This document shows positions 32,180 through 44,207 of a stretch of 64,000 nucleotides of DNA, in pieces. The stretch lies in NCBI GenBank assembly GCA_010015805.1, contig ML978121.1, positions 682,001 to 746,000 of the forward strand. Direction: 5' to 3'. The notes under the pieces were generated by a model. That model was given only the letters and a program-made list of their open reading frames with translations, was not told the origin of the DNA and did no database searches. How positions within the stretch are numbered: position 1 is the stretch's first letter; each line of letters starts with the position of its first letter. Source of the stretch: Rhizodiscina lignyota. Its lineage: Eukaryota; Ascomycota; Dothideomycetes; Aulographales; Rhizodiscinaceae. Position numbers and translations under genes: made by a program.

Positions 32180-35100
32180 GGTCGCTACGGTGAACAGCCT
32201 GACGTGGGGTTGATTGAAGTGTAATGCAGCAGCTGGGCTACTCGTCAGAGTATATATGATATGAGTACGCCACACCTGCAGCGCCAAACGAACAAGGTTC
32301 CATCGTGAATGGAGCGTCAGCCGTGTTGGCCAGAAACGGGACAGGGTTACGATAATGTGCGTTAATTGACGGTGCGTGCCCGTGGTACGTCCATTAGCGG
32401 CAGTACCTTTGTGAAACTAGGACTGGTCCAGCATCTGACGAGGACCGCGTAGGTAATCTGCATGGTTGAGGATCTCCGCTGGGACGAGCAGATGGGCAAA
32501 TAGCATCCGTCATGGTGGCTCAAGCCACGCTAAGAGCGAAATCGACTCCGAGCTTGTGGCTCGCCCACTCAGAGACATAAGGAGGTTTATTAGCTCTCGG
32601 CGTAAGAGAGCGTGCGTGGGCTGGGGCGCAGATCCACTCAGATAGTAGGGGAAAAAGGCAAATGCGGGCGAATGAGAGGGGTGGACGAGCGAGAAGAAGT
32701 AAAAAACCAATGAGAGGACTTGCTGTGGAGAGTGGCAGGCCGACGCGGCCCGGTACGCATGGCAGGAAAAGCGCCGCAGAGCCACCAGCTGTCTCTGTGC
32801 CTCTTGGTGCCGTTCAAAGCTGTTTTAGAGCAGCCGTCAAATCATCAATGCCAGCGCCGGGACGCTGGTTCGCTAGCACTTACGGCAGGCGTCTAAATGG
32901 TCTAACGTGCGGTTGAAGGTTAGATGTGCGCTGGGGCAGGGCTGTCTCGGTTTGCTCCTTTGCAGGAACGAAAGCGGTCAGACACACCATCGACCCAACG
33001 ACGAGGAGTCCGGCTGCCTGGTTGCTTTGTCGCCTAGAGGTCTCATCCGCCCACTGCTGCTGTGCGAGCGTGGGCATGGTGAAGGCGGCTGGAAGGGACA
33101 GAGTGGTGACGCTGCATGAGGGCATGGATGGCAGCTCTCTGCTGCTCGTCCATCAGCGTCCTGCCAGCCACAGAGCGCTGAGACTGCGGTGACCGGCCGA
33201 GGGTATGGGCGTGTGAGCAGATGAAGTCCAGCGAGATGACGGCGCAATTGGATCAGTCAGGACCCCACCTTGCAGCAAGGCTCGTTGGAGGCCAGGAGAG
33301 CATGCAGCAGCTTGACTCGGGACGTCGGGGAGGCCAGGTGCAGGATGGTCGTTCACGTCGTGCAGTTGGTGTGTGGGGAGGCTCGTCGAGATGACGGCGA
33401 TGATCTAGAAGGCGAGAAGCACACGTTCGAAAAGCAGCCGACGCTACGCCCGGACCCCATAGCCGTGCATGCGCCAGGCGTGGCCAGGAGCCCCAAGCGC
33501 CCGTTCAAGGGTTTGCCGAGGGGTGGGCAGGCTGCCAGAGCGGCGCCCAAGGGGTACATGCATGGTGGCATGGGCGGTTGGATGGGCCTTCGATGCTCCT
33601 CGTGTGGAGATTTGGTCGCCATCACAGCACCCATCTCGAGCGCACGCAGGAAAGCCAAATACGGAATCCTTCAGCTTGGCGCCCTCTCGCCGCCATGTCG
33701 CTGTCGACTTCGCACGCCTGTCTCGCTCAGAAGGCCGGCAGCCCTGCAGCGCCGAGAGGAGAAACGCGCTGAAACGGAGTGTGCATTGGGCGATGGGGAT
33801 GACTAGCGGTGGAAGGGCTACTTTTGGCTTGCGGAGATTCAGATGGCACAGGCGCCTCATGGCTCAGATCGTCCGAGGCAATGTCCTCGCATCCTGGGAG
33901 AATGAGTGACCAGCTCGAGCCAGCCTTAGCTCCATGATCAGCGCACTCGCCGTGGCCTGCTATGGATGACACCAGAGGTGTGCCTTCGTATTAGTAGTGA
34001 CACGCGGACGGCAGAAATAACTACGTACATGCAAATGTACGTGCAACACGCCAGAGGCGACATCGAGCCTAAAGCAGAGGCGACGGCGGGACTACTGCGC
34101 GCAATTCTAATCCCTACCATTCATGTACCAACAGCCGGATGCGCCGCTGTGAGAGGCAGAGTCGTTAGACTTGATTCTGCGCCTGCTCGACCCGACATGC
34201 TGCTATTTGCTTCCACCTGCTCGACACCATCTCGATATTCCCGAGCTGGGCCACTGCCTGATTCATGAATCATGCTCGACCTGAAGCAAACACTTTTGCC
34301 GTCCACGCTCCAAGGCACAATCACCCCTTGCTGCACCACCAGCGCCAGGCAGTCATCCCACACAGCAGTGCTTGATTACGGCAATGTGGAATTGTGGAGA
34401 GCGCAGGGCCGGCAAGGCCGGGCAAGCATCAGCAGCAAATACGGATATAATCGCAGCATGATGATGGGCTTTTGAAACTGCCTCAGCAAGCAAAGTCGCC
34501 GCCGCAGGATTCGTGGATTGCCAGCATGCATCACCGCCGCTGCTCTGCAACTGTCACGGCAGCTAAACAACGGCCCCGACGCCAGCCAGTTCCTTTCCCC
34601 CTCGCTGGCCGGTCAGCGGGGCTGAAGAAAAAGAGGGCTCGTTGCACCTCTCATGTGTTCCGCATTCCTGCACTCTGCAATGAGAGGCTACACGGACGAG
34701 CATGTCGCGCACTGCCACTGGATGGATGGATGCGTGCAATGTGCTTCGATGCCTGGGATCGTGACTCTGGGCATCCATCTCTCCGATGACGTTCAATATC
34801 CCAACCGCGCACCTGCACCTGTTTGGAACGTGGCCCACAGCCGGGCTCCACCTCTGCTGCTGAGCATGGGTCTGCCGAGATCTTTCCACCGCGGCAAGCT
34901 CCCTTTTGGCCACGGCGCTTCGCTCGGGTGCTGGGAAGATGAGACCTCGAAAGGGTTCAGGCTATGACCGAACCCTACCGTTAACTTTTAGCACACCCGC
35001 CCCACGCTCGACTGCCCATATTGCTTTATTTGTACATTCCTTCCACCCATGGCCGGTGTGGCTCGCGTGCGTCCATACTCATTCTGACTCTACCTGAGAC

Positions 35101-38100
35101 TCTCTAATGTCAAATAACGCCCTCGCGGATATTCTCGACTCGGGCAACGGCTCATTTGGCTTCTCCTTCGCATCCATGACTCTCGGCTTGCTCTTCCACC
35201 TTGCATCTCCTGATTTTCGTGGTACGCTACGCATACGCGACTTCTCCGCTCCAGTGGCTTCAAGGATCGTGGCACATTGGCGCGCTTCGTGACCTGTCAC
35301 ATGTCCTAGCCTGGTTGCGGTGCGCTGGGCCGGACCTGGGGAGTTGCTTTAATAGTCTCAACATCGAGAGCAAACGCTGCCAAACAGCCCCATGCTTCAC
35401 CGCTAAACTCAACAGTACAGCTGTAGAAAAGGCCACCGATGATCCCAATGAGAGACTCGACGGTCTCACGACTCACGGTCGCGACGGTTCCGAGTAAATC
35501 CAGCCCGGAGCTGGCAGTATCGGTCTGTCTCGACAAATACCGACTGTTCGAAGCGAGTCTTCTACCCTTCACCATCTCGACAGCCTGTCTGTGAGCCTTC
35601 GGAATTACTTGATCAAGGTCAGATCGCGAACAATATGCCAGCCACAGCCGTCCACCACCTCCCTTGCCACCCCCGGAAGAGTGTTCTCTGCGATATCGTG
35701 ATCTCGTAATGACAGTGCATCATGGCATGAGGGGTGCTCAACCATCGGCGGTTGACAGGCTCGATAGGCGTAAGCGACAGGAGCATGTGTCTCAACACAG
35801 TCCGAATGCTGAGGTACAACTCCAAGCCAATGCCCGAATAATGATGTTGCTTATCGTTGTACGATAGCGGTTAAACGTCCGCATCGCAGGCATCTCCGCC
35901 ATGAAAATTATTTCTGCTGCATAGCTAACTACCTGGTATATTGCCACTTCCACTGCTACCAGCTGCTCCTGCAGGGAAGATCTCCTTTTCTTCCTATTGG
36001 TGTATGCTTACCGGTTTGATATGCTTTGAGCCATGTTCTGCAGCATGACATCCGCAGATACTTATTAAGCAACCACCCACACTTGACGTCTGAAAATAAT
36101 AATAACGAGGAGGGACTTTGGCGAATTTTCCGATTCATCATACGAGGTCGGCATAATGCTCGCCACAGTTCCACGCGCATGCTCCCTCTCCGTTGTACGC
36201 CTGTACGAGCTGATACTCCGACGCCGGGGCGCCAAATCCTAGTAATTATAGTCCTCCTGAAGATCCCGAATTAAACGAAGACGATTTGTCCAAACGCTTA
36301 TGTTTGCTTGGGATGTCATAGCGCGTGCGAGTGCAAGACACCATTCGGTAATGCCGCTCGATAGGGAAGCTATTTTGTATCAGAGAGCAGGTCATGCGGA
36401 TTGCGGCTGAGTTGCCTGTCAGGCCAATATGTGAACCTCCTACTGTGGGGTCCCGTCAGAGGGGTACTTTGGTACATGGTCAGACCGCAGACAAGGGAGG
36501 GTAGACAAGGCCGGAACGCCGAAAAGAAAAGAACATCCTCTCGCTCTCTTGGCAGGTCCGTATGTAAGCTGACTTGTACGGAGTTATGTACTGCAAATAT
36601 ATTCGCAAAACATCTTGGACAATGCTGTCATTTTCATTATTTGAGATGCTCACTGACGTGGGAGCCGCTCTCGTTTTACTTAATGAGATTGGATCGGACT
36701 TCATGATCGCGGTTACGCGCCGGAAACGGAGATGGGAGCTGCTAAAAAGAAATCCTCTGTCTGAGATCCGCGACAACCACTCTCAGCGATCATTCAGCCT
36801 CAATTGAACTGCTGATGACGTCCACTTTCTGATGACATGCTTCCCAGGGTCTGGAGGAGACAAGGAAATTGCTCCATCAAGAAGCTATGTATGTACGCAC
36901 TCCTGTCATCGACGATTTACAGCAGCGATATTCCTTTCTGCGACATGGTATAACGCCTCCTGGAGAACGAAGGTGCACTCAGAGTCAGGCACCTGTCAAT
37001 TGAAAAGCACTAAGGCATGCTTTGTGCCGCGCAGGATTGATTTCATCCCACCACCCTCAATTTACCAACATGGTCTCACCGGTGGTTCCGAAGCCGTGTC
37101 CGTACGCCAGCGGATATACTACTTCGACACTTGGATAATCCAGGACCCCGTGTGCTACGACATGTGGCCAGACTCCATGTGATCGTAATGGTCTTAGCCG
37201 CTCAAAGGCCAGAGGACAGTTGGTTCCCTCGGTTTCAATGAATCAATATGCATTGGCAACGAGAGCAACGCACCGATGTCATTCGGACTGAGCTCGCGCT
37301 GATAGATCGACCGGATATTCCAGATGCTGGTCCATGTGCACTCGAGATCTTTGGCTCTTGTCTCTCTCATACGCCGTGCTCTTTCTATTCATACACCGGT
37401 TCATTCGTAGACTTCCTTTTCTTTTCACTAATCCAATATCTATCTCTTTGATCATGGACAAACTGAATAGAGTGCTATAGAAGGCGAAAGAGTTATTAAC
37501 GTAATAGACCGCCTCCGAAATCTCCGAATCGAATGGTCGAGACATAGCGCAGCGTCTGCAATTGCTGTATAATCTATTCAGGGGTTATGCCTCTTTTCGG
37601 CTGTCAGTGAATTGATGGAATTAATAGGCACGATGCAATGTGTACGCCAAATGAAGTCTTCGTGGCTTCTCGTGAGCGTTTACCCTGTGAGAGGCAAAGT
37701 CGAGACCGAATTCGCAGCGGATTGTGAGTAGCTTGATCTGATCACTGGTCGCGTATCTTGCGACCATGAGCCAAAGGTAGATGAAGAGCTCGATTATGTG
37801 CCGCTCGCTCATTGCAAGACCGCGGAGCAACCCTGGAAACGAAATGCTGGACGAGTTACTACTCCTCCACGCGGTGACGATCTTGAGCTTGCGGGTTGGT
37901 TATGGCCTCTTCCGGTGCCTGAAAATCTCATATCAGAAGCATTTCCCCTTTAGCCGTCCTCATTTCAGCTCCTTACGCCTCTGGCGCTTCTAATGGCATG
38001 AATGAATGCTGGTTTTGCAAAATGCTGCGTCAAAGGAATTAATTCCGTATAGGATGTGCACCTATCTTTTAGCTTTCTTATTCGGTGCTCTTAAGATTCT

Positions 38101-38274
38101 CTTAAGATTCTCCAAGTACACCTCTTCTTGATTATTTTCAATATATAAGCCTTTTCGGTTCCCTTCGCTCTTCCTTTTGAGTTTAATCTCTGGTGAGCCC
38201 AACTTGTGGAGGGCAATTGTGAATTCTTATATCACTACTAATTATCACACAAGAAACTTCCCTTCCTCTTCAGT
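32180..38274. other. Six-kilobase gene desert
   Basis: No gene is supported over 6.1 kb, the largest such gap here. It has two parts. From about 32.3 to 35.1 kb it is GC-rich with many overlapping open frames on both strands (for example 33270-33806 and 33469-33909 plus, 33444-33860 minus), none with protein-like pattern, a typical composition effect. From about 35.8 to 38.2 kb it is AT-richer with short frames only. I see no transposase, reverse transcriptase, terminal repeats or tRNA. A short direct repeat (cttaagattct twice) lies near 38091-38112. It could hold long non-coding RNA, distal promoter sequence or eroded repeats. Confidence 0.5.
38142..38149 (+). promoter_or_regulatory. TATA box of family member A
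   Basis: TATATAAG, 133 bp upstream of the start codon of member A, followed by a C/T-rich tract as in fungal core promoters. Confidence 0.5.
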
Positions 38275-38738
38275 ATGGATACCAGCACCATGACAACAGA
38301 TGCCTACGATAGGCTCCTCGAGCGTGCGGCTCAGGACAGATTGCGCAGAAAGACCATCGAGAGATTTCAGGAATCAGACTATTACCTCTCCGATGTCATC
38401 GTTGATAAAGAAGACCAGTGCATTCTCAGTAAGTAGCTTCCGTTTGAAAAGGACACTATCGCTAATTGCCTGAAGACAAAATTTGCATACTCTACCCGAA
38501 CGCCCTCGAACAGCTTGAGTTGGTTACCGGCACTGTACCAGCATCGAAAGGTGACAAGCCTGATTATATCGTCGCGCTGCTTCGACGCCCGGGAAATACC
38601 GACGAGACTCCCTTCGAGGTGATCATTGCTGGCTGCCAGAGGGACTCACTGCACCGGGCGTGGTGCAGCTTTGTCAAGAACGTGAATCTGGAGATGGGCC
38701 GTCACTTAACCGCCGTACCCATGACCAAGGCTTATTGA
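38275..38738 (+). CDS. Small-protein family member A (unnamed family)
   Basis: Two exons, 38275-38428 and 38476-38738 (GTAAGT...GAAG, 47-nt intron), 138 residues. First of three tandem paralogues. The N-terminal 50 residues are charged and helical (RLLERAAQDRLRRKTIERF). Exon 2 begins at the conserved phase-1 junction (CIL then NKICILY) and has alternating strand-like segments KICILY, YIVALLRRP and FEVIIAG, then the helix SLHRAWCSFVKNVNLEM with the shared Ala113-Trp114. Strands followed by one C-terminal helix with a central Trp recall PH-like folds, but the domain is short and this is only a shape argument. No secretion signal or membrane span. Function unknown. Confidence 0.7.
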
Positions 38739-39151
38739 GCAAGCTGGGATGGAAACGGCGTGGTATTCACCCTTTTCCTTGGTACGAGCATTGGTGAATA
38801 TCAGATTGGGCACACTGAAGAAGCCTCAAATGACACATTGAATAAGAGAGACAGATTCAGAGGAGGACTCTAAGTTCCCGACTATTCATCTACATCCGGG
38901 GTTAGCCGCTTGCTCGGCCTTTTTTTAATTTCATGCTCTTCGGCATTTGTGTGGAAACTTTAACACCGGGAGAGTCATATATTTTCTCCGAAAGCTTAAA
39001 TGGTGGTGGTTATGTCACTCTGCCAGGTTTGTTTACATTTTCAAACCTTTAACACTCAGATGCTCTAGCACAAGGCTAAAACTTATCCTCTTCTCTACTC
39101 GCCGAGATCATACAACTATACAAGCTCACTACCTTCCTTTACATCTTGAGA

Positions 39152-39660
39152 ATGCCGCTCTCGGACATCGGTGATAGAATGGACGACCTAGAGAAGGATC
39201 TGGATCGATTTGAGGACCGACAGAAACGCGCGATTCTCCGCCTTGCAAAGAGCGATACTTCCCTCGAACTCGTAGACGAACGTGGTACAATCGACAAACA
39301 TGTCGAAAAGACTCTAAGTAAGCTTTTTACCCATTGAGCCCATATGTTGCCAGTTAATTATCTGAAGGGAGCATCTGCATAGTGTACGACTACCACCGTA
39401 GGGCCATCAATGGCCAAATTCTCGAGCTCCTGTCAGGCGGCTCTTACACCCATATCTTGACCTACGGTTGGTCTCAAGTCGTAGTTCTCATCGCAAGACC
39501 GATCGACGGATCTGGAAATGTCGAGATGTTGCTGTGCAGCAGTTTCAAGGATAGCATCAAGGAGGCTTGGGACGATCTTGCGTTCAAAATCCACGAAAAG
39601 GTGGGCAGCAGGGCTGTCGAGGCAATGGAGGATGTTCCTGTGCAGTGGTATATTGGGTGA
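39152..39660 (+). CDS. Small-protein family member B (unnamed family)
   Basis: Two exons, 39152-39317 and 39383-39660 (GTAAGC...ATAG), 147 residues. Second of the tandem set, 413 bp after A. The N-terminus is a strongly charged helix (DRMDDLEKDLDRFEDRQKRA). The intron is phase 1 at the family position (KTL then MYDY). Exon 2 carries QILELLSGG, the strand VVVLIARP, VEMLLCS and the helix DSIKEAWDDLAFKIHEKV with Ala117-Trp118. It has diverged most at the start of exon 2, where the ICILY strand of A and C is replaced. Start is the ATG of MPLSDIGDRM. Intracellular by appearance. Confidence 0.7.
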
Positions 39661-40131
39661 ATTGAGTGCCGATTTGGCGCACACTCTCCCCCAGCAGTGA
39701 ATTCAGTCCAAATCGCCAGTTCATATGCGATTTTGAAAGCATTGGGTGTCTCCGCACGTGGTCGGCATCGGGGCATGGGGCTGTGGCAGTGGCATCGCAG
39801 GTAGTCGTTAAAAGCGGTCTGGTTTCCTTACAAGAGATATGCAATGGTAATGGGACTCTGCGGTTGGGCATCTGGGTGGAGCAATGTCGGTGTTCGGCTC
39901 TCTTTTGGTCTGATGACAATTCGGCGAGTCACAGCCTCAGCCGAGGAAAAGTTGAGAGGTCTCTCTTCACATGTCTGAAGCGAATTTGGCGTAGACCTCG
40001 TTTCTCATCAGAGTAGCATTCACACAACGCCGACCGTTTGCATGCATAATTACAGAGAATTGGCTTTGTTGTTCCCCAGCTTCATTAACGGGAAGCCTTT
40101 TGAATATCAAGATCTTATGATAGCTACAGCT
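39661..40131. other. Spacer between family members B and C
   Basis: About 470 bp. No additional family copy can be recognised in it. The open frame 40042-40131 in phase with member C may be its leader or an N-terminal extension. Confidence 0.45.
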
Positions 40132-40693
40132 ATGACAGAGCCTCCAACGGCAGAAGCCATGACCAACGTGTTGAACGAGATGGAACTATCCACGAAACTG
40201 CTAGACAAAGCAATGAAGCGACTCGAAGAAAGCGACGAGTATCTCTATAAAGACGTGTTCGACTATGGAGGGGGTCGGTATCGCCATCGCTGGCGAAGAA
40301 CCCTTCGTGAGCTTGATCGCCGTAAAACTCATGAGGGTGGTACGCTGACTTCCACAAGATCAAATCTGCATACTCTATGACTCTGAAAGTAGAGCCCTGG
40401 AGCATCAAGTTCTGGAACTTAAACTAAGAAAGTACCAGAAAGAGAATTGGGACAAACTTGCTGTTGTACTCATCTCCCGCATGATTGGGGCAAACGAAGG
40501 GGGAAAGGGAGGCTTCGAGGTTCTTCGGTCCGGGCCTTGGAAAGGAGATATTTCATCCGCCTGGACTGAATTCAAAAGAAGCATTGAGGTCGACATGGAG
40601 GCAAGGATCAAAGAGCAGACGGAGGCCGAGGGCGCTGAGGACGTGGCAGCAGGAAGCTCTTGGAGCTATGAAGTGATCGTAATGGATGAGTAG
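40132..40693 (+). CDS. Small-protein family member C (unnamed family)
   Basis: Two exons, 40132-40306 and 40359-40693 (GTGAGC...CAAG with a gctgac branch point), 169 residues from the ATG of MTEPPTAEAM; in-frame ATGs at 40042 and 40117 would lengthen it. Third tandem member. The N-terminus is helical (TNVLNEMELSTKLLDKAMKR). After the phase-1 junction (RTL then HQICILY) come a long polar helix, the strand LAVVLISRM, FEVLRSG, and the helix DISSAWTEFKRSIEVDME with Ala126-Trp127. It has a longer acidic tail than A or B. Its stop codon is two bases from the stop of the convergent gene at 40696. Confidence 0.7.
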
Positions 40694-40695
40694 TA

Positions 40696-41750
40696 TCACA
40701 CATCTTTCATAAATTCCGCTACTGCTTTCGCCGCGAATTTCTTCCTCTCGGATTCAGGTATTGTCGCGCTCATATCTGCGGAACGGAATTAGCAGTGTCT
40801 AGACTGTTTCACTCGGAATGACATGCCTTTAACCGCTTGCATCCTCACCATCATTCTCTCCAGCTCTTCAACCTGTGCCGCCTGGTCATCATCCACTGTA
40901 CCAGAAGGTTCGCCATCTTCTCCATAGATGGCTTCCTTCATACCCATGAACTCCATATTGATCTCAACTTCTTCAGCCGCAAACGAGCCGTTGAAGTCGC
41001 CGTCCTCATCTAGGCCTAGTTCTGCCAGGGCCTCCTCCACATCATCATCGTCGGCCTCGGCCGCCCATTCGTTTGTTGATAGGGCTTCCTTTATTCGTTC
41101 GATGCCGACAGGTTCTGCATGGGTTTAGCCTTTCAGCTCCTCCGGGTGAGACAAATTCCACACCTACCACCGTACTCGTTCCGGCCCTTTGCCTCAAAGT
41201 CCACATACTCAAATCCAAATTCGCCGCACATTTCATCCCACTCCTCAAAGTCCTTCTCCAAATATGGCGTCGTACTCTGCGGCATTGCAACCGCAAGCCG
41301 TACAACCTCCCCTCCATAGCCCCAGTCCGACCCAGCTCCACCTGCAGCCCCTACGTCCTGTATGGCTTTCAGCGCCTCCTTTATTGACTCAACATCTTTG
41401 CTGTCCAGTGGTCGTCGGAAGCAATATATGAATGCTCCTAGCACAGCGACTACCTCCTTCGCCTCGTCCTTCATAAACTCCGTCCGCCACTCCGCAATGT
41501 CAGCGACCTCATCAACCCATGTTGGTATCGTCGCCTTGTAGTATCGCGTCTCAAGCCTCCATTCGTGCGATAGGCCAGCGGTCGAATTGTCAACGGGCGT
41601 GGGTGCGGAGCCTGTCAAGTCTGGAGGGGGTGGTTAGAGGGTATTCGAAGGAATGAGGCAGAGGAAGCTGAGCCGACCTTTGAGGAGCTGGAGGCTGCCG
41701 CAATTTGGCGGTCCGAGGACGAGGATTCGGCGAGGGTTCTGGACTTCCAT
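40696..41750 (-). CDS. Alpha/gamma-adaptin-binding protein p34-like (AAGAB/Irc6 type)
   Basis: Fungal relative of AAGAB/p34 and yeast Irc6, which chaperone clathrin adaptor (AP) assembly. Four exons, 41678-41750, 41168-41620, 40827-41114 and 40696-40775, sum to 894 nt (297 residues). The N-terminus has the GTPase-like ILVLGPPNCGSLQLLKD segment, then ATIPTWVDEV, FIYCFRRPLDS and EFGFEYVDFEAKG. The C-terminus has the conserved helical end LERMMVRMQAVKDMSA and ERKKFAAKAV. The last intron (40776-40826) begins with GC (AAAG then GCATGT) and ends CAG, a GC-AG intron; reading on would give a short unrelated tail. Convergent with family member C, stops two bases apart. Confidence 0.85.
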
Positions 41751-42428
41751 TTTAGCGCATATGAGATTTGGGGGAGTGTTCGCATCACATCGTGAAGTAT
41801 AACGTCGAAGGAAGCTTTCGTAAGTCGGAGTACGGAGGTGATCTCCGAATTGGGATTACTTCACGTGCATGAATACAGATGTCTACCTGCACATGCTGGG
41901 CATCGGCCTTGATGTTTTAGAGGCGCTGCAATACTTTAAAAGCTCTATTACAAAGTCCTGCCGCAGTGGTTTTATTCTTGAAGGTGTCCCAACTCCAAAC
42001 GGCCTCATCAGCAACCATGATATCGCGAAAGAATACCCCTTGCTAGTGCACTAAAGTAAGTAGCTAATGCCTCATCATAGGAAGAATATTTGTTATCAGG
42101 GCAAGCGAGATTTCATACGGGGTCTCTGGTGTAGCCTTGACATTCCAAGGGAAAGAGCTCTACACCGACAATTCAAAGGCTCGAAAGACACAGTTCTTCT
42201 GAAAGGTATGCCATTCCAGTTTGGGCTAAAGCTATCCGTTCTTGCCCTTCGCAGTGTACAATTGTACTGCAGCTTCGCTCCCAGTATGTTCAACCTCATC
42301 CATACGTGTCGTCATCGAAGTGCGCATCTCTCCAAGACAGGATTACTCCAAGCGCAGTAGCTGAGAAACGCCCCAGCCAGGGAAGACGTCGTGAGTCGTT
42401 ATTCAACGAGAAGAAGGCTTACTCTCGC
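41751..42428. other. Intergenic, no gene seen
   Basis: About 680 bp between the start of the adaptin-binding protein gene and the end of SMD3. Small plus-strand frames (for example 41869-42054) show no family pattern. Confidence 0.45.
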
Positions 42429-42951
42429 TCAGCGTCCTCCGCCGCGCTGGCCTCTAGCCCTGCTGACTGTGGCTCTTCCACGAGCCAAGCCAACACCACG
42501 GCCCTTCCTATCCTTCTGTCTAAACATCGGCGCGTTCCTGTAGGCCAAATTAGCCACCATCTTCTCTAGTTTGTCTACCAGTAAGATACAATGTCGTACC
42601 TCAACATGTCCGGTACAATGAAGAAGCGAACGTGCGAGCCGCGGATGTAGGCCTGGTCGAGATAGGACACGCGACCGTCGCGTGCAGTGACCGTGATGTC
42701 TCGCATTTGGACGTTCATATTATCCTCGGCTACTATATGGTCAGGTATCTATCACTAGCGTGGGACTGAGTTTTACTAATCGCACCTTCGATGAGCTTTC
42801 CACGGTAGACCTGGCCGGTGTTAATTTCGAGCGTGATAATGTGGCCCTGCGATATTGAGATCAGCTTCGGCGCTTTAGAATAATAATGTCGCGCAGAGCT
42901 TACCATGGCCTCATTGAGGAGCTTGATGGGGATGCCGATCGTGCTCGTCAT
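42429..42951 (-). CDS. SMD3: Small nuclear ribonucleoprotein Sm D3
   Basis: Core Sm-ring protein of spliceosomal snRNPs. Four exons, 42904-42951, 42786-42846, 42600-42732 and 42429-42537, sum to 351 nt (116 residues). Sm1 motif: [19 protein letters not shown], then [12 protein letters not shown]; Sm2 motif: [17 protein letters not shown]. The C-terminal tail [16 protein letters not shown] is Arg/Gly-rich, as in SmD3, where such arginines are usually methylated. All joins are in phase. Reading on past the last donor instead would end the protein at once after MLR plus a few residues, so the tail exon is needed. Divergent from GEP4, start codons 221 bp apart. Confidence 0.94.
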
Positions 42952-43172
42952 CGTAACTGTTGTGTCTGGGTAACTTGAACGACAACAGTGTGGAGTTGAA
43001 GCTGGGATCGTGTTTTGTAAGTTAAAGTTTAAAGTGGGGCGCCACATGTGCTTGTCGCGGAGCCGCACTAGGCCCTAATAGGAAATCTCCACACCCTTCT
43101 CCAAACTTTCTGCGGACGACATATTTCAGGACGCTTTTTTCAATATCTCTCCTTTAGAAAATTCCTTTTCAG

Positions 43173-43912
43173 ATGAATCTTTCAGGAACTGTAAATGTCT
43201 TTAGGCTAGTTCTTTCTCCCACCCTCTGTCTCCCTCACCACACCATCTCAACGTTCAATCAGCTTCCCGTGCCACTATCCAAGGCCTTTCCAACCAGAAA
43301 TGGCGAAGAGGCTGCAGACATTCGCGCGGTGATCCTAGATAAGGACAATTGTTTCGCGGAGCCTCATTCACTCGAAGTCTATGAGCCATACAGAGCAAAG
43401 TTCAAGGAACTGCGAGAAGCGTATCCTGGCTCTCGCCTGCTCATAGTCTCGAATACCGCAGGTAGTAGCTCAGATCCAGGAGGTGTGGAAGCTGAAAAGG
43501 TAGAGAAGAGCACGGGAGTACGTGTGCTACGGCACTCAGTCAAAGTATGTCATACCGTGCGATCGGAGTACAATTAATACTCAAGCCATCCACAGAAACC
43601 AGGATGCCGAGATGAGATATTGGACTACTTTCAAAAGGCGCCAGACGTCTCCATAACGTCGCCTTCGCAAATAGCAGTGGTAGGCGATCGTCTATTCACA
43701 GATGTCATGATGGCAAATTTGATGGGTGCACGTGGAGTTTGGGTTAGAGATGGCGTCGTTAAGGACTCGAGTATTGTAAGTTATTGGCTAGACCCGCGTC
43801 ATTTAACTTCAAGCTGATCAATGCACAGTTTGCAGGCTTTGAGCGTGGACTGGCTTCGTTTTTATTTCGAAGAGGATATTATGCGCCTATACCCAGGAGC
43901 GATTTTGAATGA
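43173..43912 (+). CDS. GEP4: Mitochondrial phosphatidylglycerophosphatase Gep4
   Basis: HAD-type phosphatase that converts phosphatidylglycerophosphate to phosphatidylglycerol for cardiolipin synthesis at the inner mitochondrial membrane. Three exons, 43173-43544, 43596-43775 and 43829-43912, sum to 636 nt (211 residues). HAD motif I is ILDKDNC with nucleophile Asp56 and Asp58; motif II is LLIVSNTAGS; motif IV is the VVGDRLFTDVMMANLMG segment. The C-terminus FAGFERGLASFLFRRGY is family-like. The N-terminal 40 residues lack acidic residues and could serve for mitochondrial import. Shares a short upstream region with SMD3. Confidence 0.92.
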
Positions 43913-44207
43913 AGCAGTCTCGACTTTACAGTCTCAATTGCTAATGCTGAGATGTTTGGGCCAAATCCAGCTCAGTCTATGTGAACCCCGGGTTCTGGTT
44001 TTAGTAGCTTGTACGAAGTGGTGCTCTGTCACCGATTGCACATAGCCTTCTGGTGCAGGTTGAAGGCATTCTGCTGGCCGATTTGCTTCTCCATGGACAG
44101 TGCCTTCTCTGGTGAGATATCCAGCGGCATCCCTCAATGCACCCAATAGCCGTCAGGGTGCTTCTTTCTTTGCGCATGATCTGATCACCCGTCGAATACA
44201 CCGTCTC

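Noticed and set aside
33270-33909. Overlapping plus- and minus-strand frames in the GC-rich half of the desert
   Set aside because: Several frames are open at once on both strands, which points to low stop frequency from GC content rather than coding.
38091-38112. Short direct repeat cttaagattct
   Set aside because: Only two copies; too short to call a repeat element.
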